From: Pseudopelobacter sp964542535
GTDB taxonomy: Bacteria; Desulfobacterota; Desulfuromonadia; Geobacterales; Pseudopelobacteraceae
DNA length: 64,000 nucleotides
Direction of reading: 5' to 3'
Assembly (NCBI GenBank): GCA_964542535.1
Contig: CAZIUE010000018.1
Coordinates: 11,445 to 75,444, forward strand
The stretch's first letter is position 1; each line of letters begins with the position of its first letter. The position numbers were made by a program, and so were the translations under genes. The notes beneath the pieces were generated by a model that saw only the letters and a program-made list of their open reading frames with translations, was not told the DNA's origin and did no database searches. Below are positions 41,639 through 49,537 of the stretch, piece by piece.

Positions 41639-42065
41639 TTTTATGGCGCTCTACAATGCCTGGGAACAGTTGGCGAACGGCCCGAAAGCCGAACTCAGGC
41701 GGGTTGCACGACCGGATGAATTGCTTGAAGTCCCGGCCTTTTTCAGGCTCTACAGCGGCATGGCGCATACCGAATGGGAAAAACTGGCCTACCAGCGACT
41801 CATTTTCTGCCTGCCGTACATCAAGCACATCGTGGATAACACCGGACTAGGCAAGGCACTCGCCCGAGATGGCAAAGTCAGTGAAAAACGCCTGTTTCAG
41901 GTTATCCGTTCCGACTCTCCCAACGACATGATCCAACTGCGCCGGATTGTGCAGATGGCCGAACTCTCCGTAAGCTGGCCCATTGCGGCAAAGACGCTCT
42001 GGTACTGGAACGACAGGAGCAAGCGTGACATGTTGGAAGACTACTTCATCAACCTGCCGAAATAA
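41616..42065 (+). CDS. casB: Cascade small subunit Cse2/CasB
   Basis: 149 aa from ATG 41616 (GGAGG five bases upstream); ATG 41613 just before is less well spaced. It resembles Cse2 in length and position, with FFRLYSGMAHTEWEKLAYQRLIFCLPYIKH and the end motif RRIVQMAELSVSWPIAAKTLWYW. Two copies bind along the Cascade backbone and stabilise the R-loop. The middle carries FQVIRSDSPNDMIQLRRIV, a basic patch usual for DNA contact. Confidence 0.92.
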   Translation: MEQRKLPDFMALYNAWEQLANGPKAELRRVARPDELLEVPAFFRLYSGMAHTEWEKLAYQRLIFCLPYIKHIVDNTGLGKALARDGKVSEKRLFQVIRSDSPNDMIQLRRIVQMAELSVSWPIAAKTLWYWNDRSKRDMLEDYFINLPK

Positions 42066-42095
42066 TCAAATCTGTTCACTCGAAAGGAATATGCC

Positions 42096-43184
42096 ATGAA
42101 CAAAAATTTCATCAATTTTCATATCCTCATTTCCCACAGCCCTTCATGTCTCAATCGCGATGACATGAACATGCAGAAATCAGCCATTTTCGGCGGTAAG
42201 CGCCGGGTTCGCGTTTCCAGCCAGAGCCTAAAGCGCACCATGCGCACAAGTCCTTATTACGCCAAACATCTTGGCGAGGCAACCATACGGACAAAGCGCC
42301 TCTCCGACTTGAAGGGATTTCTTGTTCAGCGTCTGCAAGATCAATTTGATGATGCGCTGATTGCCAAAACCTTGACATTGCTAGCCGGAAAGGAGTTTAA
42401 CGCCGAAGTTGCGGTTGAAGGCGATGCCGTTGCACCCTGGGCCGTGGAAGAGATTGCCTGGTTTTGTGAACAGGTTAAGAAGGCAAGTGAGCAGAAACTG
42501 GATGACAAGGCGCTTGGCAAACGACTTAAGGAGCAAGTCGTGGCAATGCGCCAAGCTCTGGCTGGTGGTCTGGATATTGCTCTTTCCGGACGCATGGCAA
42601 CCTCCGGCCTTTTGAGTGAATTGGGGAAAGTGGATGGCGCTCTAGCCGTGGCGCATGTCATCACAACTCATACCGTGGATGCGGATATCGACTGGTTTAC
42701 TGCCGTGGATGATCTTCAGGAACTGGGGTCCGGTCATCTGGATACGCAGGAATTTTCCAGTGGCGTTTTTTACCGGTATGCGAGCCTCAATCTTGCCCAA
42801 CTTCAGACAAATCTCGGCAATGCCCCGCGTGAGAAGGCGCTGGAAGTTGCATCTCATGTCCTGCACCTGATGGCGACCGTGGTGCCTTCCGCCAAGCAGC
42901 AAAGCTTTGCCGCCCACAATCTGGCCGATCTGGCGATGGTTTCGTTTTCCGATATCCCGGTATCTCTGGCAAATGCCTTTGAAGAGCCGGTCAAGGCTGC
43001 TCCAGGGTTCATTAAGCCATCCATCAAGGCGCTGCACGACTATTGGCACGCCGTTCACACCGGTTATGGGCTGGACGAACGGTGCGCGCAATTCGCCCTT
43101 ACCTCTCCCGCGCCGGATGGAGTGAAACAAGCAACAACTCTCGAGGAACTGAAGTCATGGGTGCTTGCCAACGGAGAGGGGTAA
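42096..43184 (+). CDS. cas7e: Cascade backbone subunit Cas7e/Cse4/CasC
   Basis: 362 aa from ATG 42096 with GAAAGGA upstream. It starts NFINFHILISHSPSCLNRDDMNMQKSAIFGGKRRVRVSSQSLKR, the standard Cas7e start, broken here only by the family-normal loop. VDADIDWFTAVDDL, SSGVFYRYASLNL and FAAHNLADLAMV follow. Six copies form the crRNA-binding backbone of Cascade. The gene lies 30 bp after cse2 and 3 bp before cas5. Confidence 0.95.
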   Translation: MNKNFINFHILISHSPSCLNRDDMNMQKSAIFGGKRRVRVSSQSLKRTMRTSPYYAKHLGEATIRTKRLSDLKGFLVQRLQDQFDDALIAKTLTLLAGKEFNAEVAVEGDAVAPWAVEEIAWFCEQVKKASEQKLDDKALGKRLKEQVVAMRQALAGGLDIALSGRMATSGLLSELGKVDGALAVAHVITTHTVDADIDWFTAVDDLQELGSGHLDTQEFSSGVFYRYASLNLAQLQTNLGNAPREKALEVASHVLHLMATVVPSAKQQSFAAHNLADLAMVSFSDIPVSLANAFEEPVKAAPGFIKPSIKALHDYWHAVHTGYGLDERCAQFALTSPAPDGVKQATTLEELKSWVLANGEG

Positions 43185-43187
43185 GCC

Positions 43188-43868
43188 ATGGGTGACTTTC
43201 TCATTTTGAAGCTGCAAGGCCCCATGCAGACCTGGGGTGAGCATACCTTCGAGGGGCTGCGGCCATCGGCCAATTTCCCCACGCGAAGCGGTATCCTTGG
43301 ATTGCTGGGGGCATGCCTCGGCATCGCCCGCAACGAGAGGAATCTCTTGAGAGCCCTGGCTGACGGCGTCGGCATGGCTGTGCGGGTCGATACCCGGCAA
43401 GCAACCCGTCAGGGCGGATTAGCGCGAGCTCTACGGATGGTGAAGATGACCGACTACCACACCGTCAAGGATGCGCGGGAGGATTATGCGGGACTCAAGA
43501 GCCACGATACCATTCAGACCTGGCGCGAATACTTGTACGACGCCGAATTCACCGTGGCGCTCTGGTGCCGGCCGAACTCCGTTGTCAGTCTCGATGAACT
43601 GGAAAAGGCGGTAAAAAAGCCGTTCTTCACGCCGTATTTGGGACGACGCAGTTGCCCACTCGGCCGACCGCTGTTTCATTCCCGTGTCCTGGCTTTAAGC
43701 GAGTTGGAGGCTTTGAAGGAAGTTGCGCCACGGGGTGGTACGGTCTACAGCGAAGAAAAGGCCGAGGTTCGCATGAAGCGGGTTCGGGATGTTCCGCTCG
43801 TCAATCAGCCGCGCCAGTTTGCCGGACGCAACCTGTATGTCCACGGAGGTGAGCATGTACCTGAGTAA
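43188..43868 (+). CDS. cas5e: Cascade subunit Cas5e/CasD
   Basis: 226 aa from ATG 43188. The N-terminus LILKLQGPMQTWGEHTFEGLRPSANFPTRSGILGLLGACLGI is the RAMP-like Cas5e signature with the glycine-rich loop. Late motifs YLGRRSCPLGRPLFHSRVLAL and RVRDVPLVNQPRQFAGR fit CasD. It binds the 5' handle of the crRNA. The gene overlaps cas6e by 14 bp. Confidence 0.94.
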   Translation: MGDFLILKLQGPMQTWGEHTFEGLRPSANFPTRSGILGLLGACLGIARNERNLLRALADGVGMAVRVDTRQATRQGGLARALRMVKMTDYHTVKDAREDYAGLKSHDTIQTWREYLYDAEFTVALWCRPNSVVSLDELEKAVKKPFFTPYLGRRSCPLGRPLFHSRVLALSELEALKEVAPRGGTVYSEEKAEVRMKRVRDVPLVNQPRQFAGRNLYVHGGEHVPE

Positions 43869-44460
43869 GATCGTGATCAGCGCTACTGCCTGCAGTAATC
43901 CGTATGAGATACATCGGGTGTTATGGAAACTGTTCCCGGAGGATGCGGATGCTAATCGCGACTTTCTTTTTCGCGTCGAGCAGGCGGAACGAACGTATGC
44001 GGAGGTTCTGATGCAGTCCGTTCAGGAACCGGAAATATCCACGCCGGTCGCGCAAATCAAGGCTCTCCGGGAATATTCACCGGTACTGAAGTCTGGGCAA
44101 CAATTGCGTTTTTTGTTAGTTGCCAACCCGGTAAAGATGATCAACGATGAAAACGGCAGGAAAAATGCCGCCGGTGAACCGAAGAAGTGCCGCGTGCCGC
44201 TTATACGCGAGGAGGATCAACGGGCCTGGATCGAGCGGAAATTACGGGGCGCGGCTTCATTGGAATCACTGGTTATTGACCCTGTGTTTCCACTCCGTTT
44301 CAGGAAGAGCAGGGAAGATCGCGCTGGAAAAATACAACCCGTTAGTTTCCAGGGAGTGTTTTTCGTCGAAAAGCCGGATGAATTGATGGCATTGATCCAC
44401 ACCGGCATCGGCCCAGCAAAAGCTTTCGGTTGTGGCCTGTTGTCGCTGGCACGGGCTTGA
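43855..44460 (+). CDS. cas6e: CRISPR RNA endonuclease Cas6e/CasE
   Basis: 201 aa from ATG 43855 with GGAGGTGAGC upstream; E. coli CasE is 199 aa. His20 falls in YEIHRVLWKLF, the catalytic histidine position of the family. The C-terminus GIGPAKAFGCGLLSLAR is the glycine-rich RAMP loop. It cuts the pre-crRNA in each repeat and remains bound to the 3' hairpin. The CRISPR leader starts at its stop, in contrast to E. coli, in which cas1 follows. Confidence 0.95.
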   Translation: MYLSKIVISATACSNPYEIHRVLWKLFPEDADANRDFLFRVEQAERTYAEVLMQSVQEPEISTPVAQIKALREYSPVLKSGQQLRFLLVANPVKMINDENGRKNAAGEPKKCRVPLIREEDQRAWIERKLRGAASLESLVIDPVFPLRFRKSREDRAGKIQPVSFQGVFFVEKPDELMALIHTGIGPAKAFGCGLLSLARA

Positions 44461-44578
44461 AATCTCTTACGAAATTTAAGATGGTCGTCTTGTTTTTAGC
44501 CCGTGTTGACTGGTAAAAAAGGATGGTGGCTTTTTAATGTATAAAATTACTCAATTATTTTGAGGGAGTAGAAGAAGT
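44461..44578 (+). promoter_or_regulatory. CRISPR leader
   Basis: 118-bp AT-rich stretch between the cas6e stop and the first repeat, in keeping with a leader. TTGACT (44506-44511) and TTTTTAATGTATAAAATT (44531 on) provide possible promoter elements, but spacing is not ideal. Orientation is supported by repeat degeneracy at the far (right) end of the array. Confidence 0.65.
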
Positions 44579-46628
44579 CTGTTCCCCGCACACGCGGGGA
44601 TGAACCGNNNNNNNNNNNNNNNNNNNNNNNNNNNNNNNNNNNNNNNNNNNNNNNNNNNNNNNNNNNNNNNNNNNNNNNNNNNNNNNNNNNNNNNNNNNNN
44701 NNNNNNNTCTGTTCCCCGCACACGCGGGGATGAACCGGCGCGACAGGCGGAGATCCGCGCCAGGAAACGCTGTTCCCCGCACACGCGGGGATGAACCGGA
44801 GGGTGGCGCACGTTGGTTTTTCGAGGTGAGCTGTTCCCCGCACACGCGGGGATGAACCGTCTATCGATCCCCGTGAGACGTTCGAGTGTCCCTGTTCCCC
44901 GCACACGCGGGGATGAACCGGTAGCATGCACCAACATCAAAATTGGCGCATCCTGTTCCCCGCACACGCGGGGATGAACCGCGCCGGTCGCGCAAAAATG
45001 TCGCCATCACGGACTGTTCCCCGCACACGCGGGGATGAACCGTTTGGTGGGCCGCATGGCTCACCACCACCGAACTGTTCCCCGCACACGCGGGGATGAA
45101 CCGATCAGCGTGTCCCCTGATCAGCTCGACATGGTCTGTTCCCCGCACACGCGGGGATGAACCGGGCCTGATTCGTGGGGTCGGCGTTGGCGGCGGCTGT
45201 TCCCCGCACACGCGGGGATGAACCGTCAAGGCGTACAATCAAACTGGGCTCGCGACCCTGTTCCCCGCACACGCGGGGATGAACCGGCCAGCACCCTCAG
45301 TGTATGAGCCATCGTCCTCTGTTCCCCGCACACGCGGGGATGAACCGGGACACCGGGAAGCGGCAAGAGTGCGACCGCCCTGTTCCCCGCACACGCGGGG
45401 ATGAACCGGCTACAACCTATTGATTGACCTCCTACAGGGTCTGTTCCCCGCACACGCGGGGATGAACCGGCTTGGTTCCTCGATAACTTTTTACACTCCT
45501 CCTGTTCCCCGCACACGCGGGGATGAACCGAGTCGAGGCGAAATGATGCTGGCCCCAGTCCACTGTTCCCCGCACACGCGGGGATGAACCGCCACCAAGA
45601 TCGCCAACGTGGTGATTGCCCTGCTGTTCCCCGCACACGCGGGGATGAACCGGCAGGAAACGATAGACGGAGGAATCACGCCATCTGTTCCCCGCACACG
45701 CGGGGATGAACCGCCATATCGTTTGACTCAACAAGCCCCCGCACGCTGTTCCCCGCACACGCGGGGATGAACCGACGATAGGGGCCGGGATGTGCTCGCG
45801 GTAGGTCTGTTCCCCGCACACGCGGGGATGAACCGCTGGACGTTAACGGGCGTCTGCCGGCGACATTCTGTTCCCCGCACACGCGGGGATGAACCGAGCG
45901 GATCGGCTACCGTGGGCAAAGCACAAGCCTGTTCCCCGCACACGCGGGGATGAACCGCTGCTCTTGTCCGGCTTCACAGCCACCCCGGACTGTTCCCCGC
46001 ACACGCGGGGATGAACCGGTTTCTGTCGTTCGGTACCCTGTTTCGTAGGCCTGTTCCCCGCACACGCGGGGATGAACCGCTGACCGACGAGGAGCGCCAA
46101 GAGCGGCTTGACTGTTCCCCGCACACGCGGGGATGAACCGTACGGATGCATTGCGCTCGCCTGGTGGAACGACTGTTCCCCGCACACGCGGGGATGAACC
46201 GCTGAACTGCGAGCCCCTTGACCCGCAGCTGGTCTGTTCCCCGCACACGCGGGGATGAACCGAACTGGAAGCCATGCCGGTTTCTAACCTCCAGCTGTTC
46301 CCCGCACACGCGGGGATGAACCGAAGGAGATACGGCATTTAGGCCACCGGGACGCCTGTTCCCCGCACACGCGGGGATGAACCGGCCGCTGAACAGGAAT
46401 TGAAGCATGGTCTCGACTGTTCCCCGCACACGCGGGGATGAACCGGTGAGTGACCTGCGGCCGGTCATGCGCGAGATCTGTTCCCCGCACACGCGGGGAT
46501 GAACCGGCAATGGAGAGTGAAACCGGCTACTATTCTAACTGTTCCCCGCACACGCGGGGATTAACCGGATGGATCAGCATCCAAGGGGGCATGGCAGGGC
46601 TGTTCCCCGCACACGCGGGGATGAACCA
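44579..46628 (+). CRISPR. Type I-E CRISPR array, 33 visible repeats
   Basis: 29-bp repeats starting CTGTTCCCCGCAC and ending GCGGGGATGAACCG, with the internal palindrome CCCCGC/GCGGGG that forms the crRNA hairpin; same type and orientation as the E. coli I-E repeat. Repeats begin at 44579 and then every 61 bp from 44709 to 46600, so all 31 complete spacers are 32 bp. The space after the first repeat is a 100-N gap. The last repeat ends in A instead of G, and the one before it has T for G (GGGGATTAACCG): leader-distal decay. No spacer repeats another by eye. Long ORFs across the array are artefacts. Confidence 0.98.
44608..44707. other. Assembly gap of 100 N in CRISPR array
   Basis: Exactly 100 N follow the first repeat, the conventional filler for a gap of unknown size. 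The leader-proximal (newest) spacers are therefore missing and the repeat count is a minimum. Confidence 0.97.
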
Positions 46629-46765
46629 TGGGGGCTTGATAACGGGATGACCTGGTAGGGGTGGCACCATGTGGCCACCTCCTTTACGTGCCCCTCTCCC
46701 CACGGAACAATATCCGGACATCCACATGGGGGTGCACCGACTTTCATGTATTCGGAGACGCGAAT

Positions 46766-47689
46766 ATGACCGGACCGATTCTTCCTCCTTTGAAACCACT
46801 CCCCATCAAGGACCGCATTTCAGTGGTCTACGTGGAGCGGGGTAACCTGGACGTGCTGGATGGCGCGTTCGTTGTGGTGGATGCCACCGGCGTCCGAACC
46901 CATATCCCCATCGGCGCCGTGGCCTGCCTGATGCTGGAACCGGGAGCGCGGGTTTCCCATGCGGCGGTGGTTCTTGCCGCGCGGGTGGGCTGCCTGCTGG
47001 TCTGGATCGGCGAGGCGGGAGTGCGCCTGTACGCCGCCGGCCAGCCAGGAGGAGCGCGTTCCGACCGGCTCCTGTACCAGGCGAAACTTGCCCTGGATGA
47101 TACGGCCCGGCTCAAGGTGGTGCGCAAGATGTACGCGCTCCGCTTCGGGGAGGAACCGCCCGAGCGGCGCAGTGTGGAGCAGTTGCGCGGTATCGAGGGG
47201 GTGCGGGTACGCAAAATGTATGAACTGCTGGCCCGCCAGTACGGGGTGGAATGGAAGAGCCGCAACTACGACCATACGCAGTGGGAGAGCGGCGACCTGC
47301 CCAACCGCTGTCTCTCCTCGGCGACCGCCTGCATCTACGGCATCTGCGAGGCGGCAATCCTGGCGGCGGGCTATGCCCCGGCCGTGGGGTTCATCCACAC
47401 CGGCAAGCCGCAGTCGTTTGTCTACGATATCGCCGATATCTTCAAGTTCGAGACAGTGGTGCCGGTGGCGTTCCGTGTCGCGGCAAAGAAGCCGCGTGAT
47501 CCGGAGCGGGAGGTGCGACTGGCATGCCGTGATTCCTTCCGCCAGACCAAGCTGCTGCAGCGGATCATTCCCACCATCGAGCAGGTGCTTGCGGCCGGTG
47601 GGGTGGAACGCCCCCGTCCCCACGAAGAGGCGGTTGACATGGCGATTCCGAACAAGGAGGGGCTTGGCGATGCTGGTCATCGTAACTGA
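46766..47689 (+). CDS. cas1: CRISPR adaptation integrase Cas1 (type I-E)
   Basis: 307 aa from ATG 46766, eight bases after GGAG; E. coli Cas1 is 305 aa. It begins LPPLKPLPIKDRISVVYVERGNLDVLDGAFVVVD, a Cas1e start. Active-site acidic/His positions lie in LPNRCLSSATACIYGICEAAILAAGYAPAVGFIHTG and FVYDIADIFKFETVVPVAF. With Cas2 it integrates new spacers. It is placed downstream of the array, not next to cas6e. A 137-bp gap separates it from the last repeat, so it presumably has its own promoter or is read through the array. Confidence 0.95.
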   Translation: MTGPILPPLKPLPIKDRISVVYVERGNLDVLDGAFVVVDATGVRTHIPIGAVACLMLEPGARVSHAAVVLAARVGCLLVWIGEAGVRLYAAGQPGGARSDRLLYQAKLALDDTARLKVVRKMYALRFGEEPPERRSVEQLRGIEGVRVRKMYELLARQYGVEWKSRNYDHTQWESGDLPNRCLSSATACIYGICEAAILAAGYAPAVGFIHTGKPQSFVYDIADIFKFETVVPVAFRVAAKKPRDPEREVRLACRDSFRQTKLLQRIIPTIEQVLAAGGVERPRPHEEAVDMAIPNKEGLGDAGHRN

Positions 47690-47972
47690 AAACGTGCCGC
47701 CGCGTCTGCGGGGACGTCTTGGCCTGTGGCTGGTGGAGGTGCGGGCCGGAGTCTATGTGGGCAAGGTTTCCCGCCGGGTACGGGAGATGATACGGGATAA
47801 CCTGGAGCAGGGGGTTGAGGAGGGAAACGTGGTCATGGTCTGGAGCAGCAACACCGAGTCTGGTTTCGATGTTCTGACCCTGGGCACAAACCGGAGGATT
47901 CCGGTTGAGATGGACGGCATCAAGTTGGTATCGTTTCTGCCCGAGGGTGCCCCTACGGGGGATGGATCGTGA
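47670..47972 (+). CDS. cas2: CRISPR adaptation protein Cas2 (type I-E)
   Basis: 100 aa from ATG 47670, overlapping cas1 by 20 bp; GGAGGGG lies eight bases upstream. MLVIVTENVPPRLRGRLGLW and VRAGVYVGKVSRRVREMIW-type residues (REMIRDNL), then VVMVWSSNTESGFDVLTLG, match Cas2e. It bridges two Cas1 dimers in the spacer-integration complex. E. coli Cas2 has 94 aa. Confidence 0.95.
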   Translation: MLVIVTENVPPRLRGRLGLWLVEVRAGVYVGKVSRRVREMIRDNLEQGVEEGNVVMVWSSNTESGFDVLTLGTNRRIPVEMDGIKLVSFLPEGAPTGDGS

Positions 47973-48274
47973 ATGTCCATCCTCGCCTTCGGGTGTCTGC
48001 CGGCCGGAAAAAAACCTCGCCGGGCTGAGGGATGATTTTCGGGGATTTGTGCCGCAGGTTCAACGGGATGTGTCCCGATTCGTGACCGAGTTGTCACGTG
48101 ACCACCGTATTTAGTGCTTGACAGGAGTTGTTCACACAAAATGTGGATAACTTTTTAACAACTCCGTGACGAGGTGTGGATAACCTGTTTGGCGGGTATC
48201 CATCTAGCCGTAATACAGTCCCTTTTGTTTTCCCTCCATCGGATTGCACAATATTTGCACACCGGCTCCGGCCG
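47973..48274. other. Intergenic region with two DnaA boxes and palindromes
   Basis: No gene is seen. Two perfect DnaA boxes TGTGGATAA lie at 48142-48150 and 48175-48183, same orientation, in AT-richer sequence. GTCACGTGAC (48093-48102) is a perfect palindrome, and CGTGAC (48081) pairs with GTCACG (48093). The methyltransferase gene on the minus strand ends just to the right. Confidence 0.55.
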
Positions 48275-49261
48275 TCATCCCGCGATGCCGGCCATGATGC
48301 CCGCGCCGCTGGGAAGCTCCAGGGGGAGCCTCCTGATGTCCCGTACCCCTGCCTCGGCCATCATCCCGGCCAGCTCGGCCTGGGAGTAGGATTGCCCCTC
48401 GGGGGTGTTGACCAGCATGTTGAGGGAGAAGAGGGCCGGGAAGAGGGGGGCGGCGCGGTTGTCGTCCAGGATGAACTCCTGTACCAGCACCAGCCCGCCG
48501 GGGAGGAGCGCCCGGACCCCCTTGTCGATGATGCGGGCCGCAACGGCGGGACCCTCGCCGTGCAGGAGCTGGGAGACCCAGAGTACGTCGAAGCCGCCGT
48601 CGATGGGGTCGCGGGTGATGTCCCCGGCAACGAAGGAGACGCGTTCCCCCAGGCCAGCCTCCGCCACGCTCCGTTCTGCCACCGGCCGGGTGGAGGGGAG
48701 GTCGAGGATCACCGCCTGAAGCCGGGGGTTGTGGCGGCAGAAGTGGATGGCGTAGGTGCCCGGCCCGCCCCCCAGGTCCAGGAGCCGCTTCCTGGCGGAC
48801 AGGTCGATGGCCGGCACGATCAGCGGGGCTGCCTGGGTGGCCATGTTCCGCATTCCCATCAGGAAGCTCTCCCGGATGCCGTCGTCCCGGTTGCGGGAGG
48901 GGCCGGACCAGGTGGGGGTGCCGTTTCTGACCGCCTGGTCCAGCCTGCTCCACCCCTCCATCAGATGGTGGTGGTGCAGGATGATGTGTCCCAGGTAGGC
49001 TTCCGACGCTGTGGAGAGGTATTCGGAGCTGAACGGGGTGGTCGCGTAGCTGTCCCCCTTTTTTTCCAAAAGCTCCAGGCTGGTCAGGGCGTCCAGCAGC
49101 ATGGCCGTGCCGCGCCGGTCGCAGCCGGTGGCGCGGCTCAGTTCCCCGGCCGTGGCGGGCCCCTCGGCGAGGCGGGTGAACAGGTCAAGCTTGACGCCGG
49201 CGTGCAGGGCGCAGCTGCTCCAGTAGCTTCCCGACAGTTTCAGCAGTTCCGCTGGGGTCAT
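48275..49261 (-). CDS. SAM-dependent methyltransferase (O-methyltransferase type with dimerisation domain)
   Basis: 328 aa with GGAGGAAA upstream of the start. The N-terminal winged-helix dimerisation domain shows LDLFTRLAEGPATAGELSRATGCDRRG and LTSLELLEKKGDSYATT. The SAM site is LLDLGGGPGTYAIHFCRHNP, followed by VILDLPS and FVAGDI. The C-terminus, LLPGGLVLVQEFILDD and then GQSYSQAELAGMMAEAGV, is typical for the small-molecule O-methyltransferase fold of hydroxyindole or caffeate type. The substrate is unknown. It stands alone and is divergent from lepA. Confidence 0.88.
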   Translation of the reverse strand: MTPAELLKLSGSYWSSCALHAGVKLDLFTRLAEGPATAGELSRATGCDRRGTAMLLDALTSLELLEKKGDSYATTPFSSEYLSTASEAYLGHIILHHHHLMEGWSRLDQAVRNGTPTWSGPSRNRDDGIRESFLMGMRNMATQAAPLIVPAIDLSARKRLLDLGGGPGTYAIHFCRHNPRLQAVILDLPSTRPVAERSVAEAGLGERVSFVAGDITRDPIDGGFDVLWVSQLLHGEGPAVAARIIDKGVRALLPGGLVLVQEFILDDNRAAPLFPALFSLNMLVNTPEGQSYSQAELAGMMAEAGVRDIRRLPLELPSGAGIMAGIAG

Positions 49262-49364
49262 GAGTTTCCTCCCGGATGGTTTCCGATTGTTCGTAGAGAT
49301 GATACCATCCTTCGCGCTCCTGTCGATGGCGCGCCATCTCCCGTTTCCGCGAGACCCGATGAGG

Positions 49365-49397
49365 ACCAGGGAACGGGGAACGGGGTGAGGGGTGAGG
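49365..49397. repeat. Heptameric tandem repeat
   Basis: ACCAGGG AACGGGG AACGGGG TGAGGGG TGAGG, a seven-base period. It is the complement of the heptamers at 54844-54892. Confidence 0.6.
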
Positions 49398-49463
49398 AGA
49401 TGTAAGTGCGCGACAAATGGGGGGATCGGCTCCGGTAACGGCCGTGGCGATCCCCTTTTCCTC

Positions 49464-49492
49464 TTTACATTCAGGCGTCAATTATTTATTGT
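49464..49492 (+). promoter_or_regulatory. Candidate promoter of lepA
   Basis: TTTACA (49464-49469) and TATTGT (49487-49492) are 17 bp apart, with the lepA start 46 bp downstream. GTGCA-CCAT-TGCAC follows as a short inverted repeat. Confidence 0.5.
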
Positions 49493-49537
49493 GCACCATT
49501 GCACTTTCGAGCACACCAGAGCATATCCAAGGAATTC

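Noticed and set aside
46660..46679. GGTGGC/GCCACC hairpin after the array as a terminator of the CRISPR transcript
   Set aside because: Only six pairs and no T-run; too weak to claim.
44547..46799. Many minus- and plus-strand ORFs across the CRISPR array
   Set aside because: They translate the repeats (RFIPACAGN, VHPRVCGEQ, GSSPRVRGT) and the N gap; not genes.
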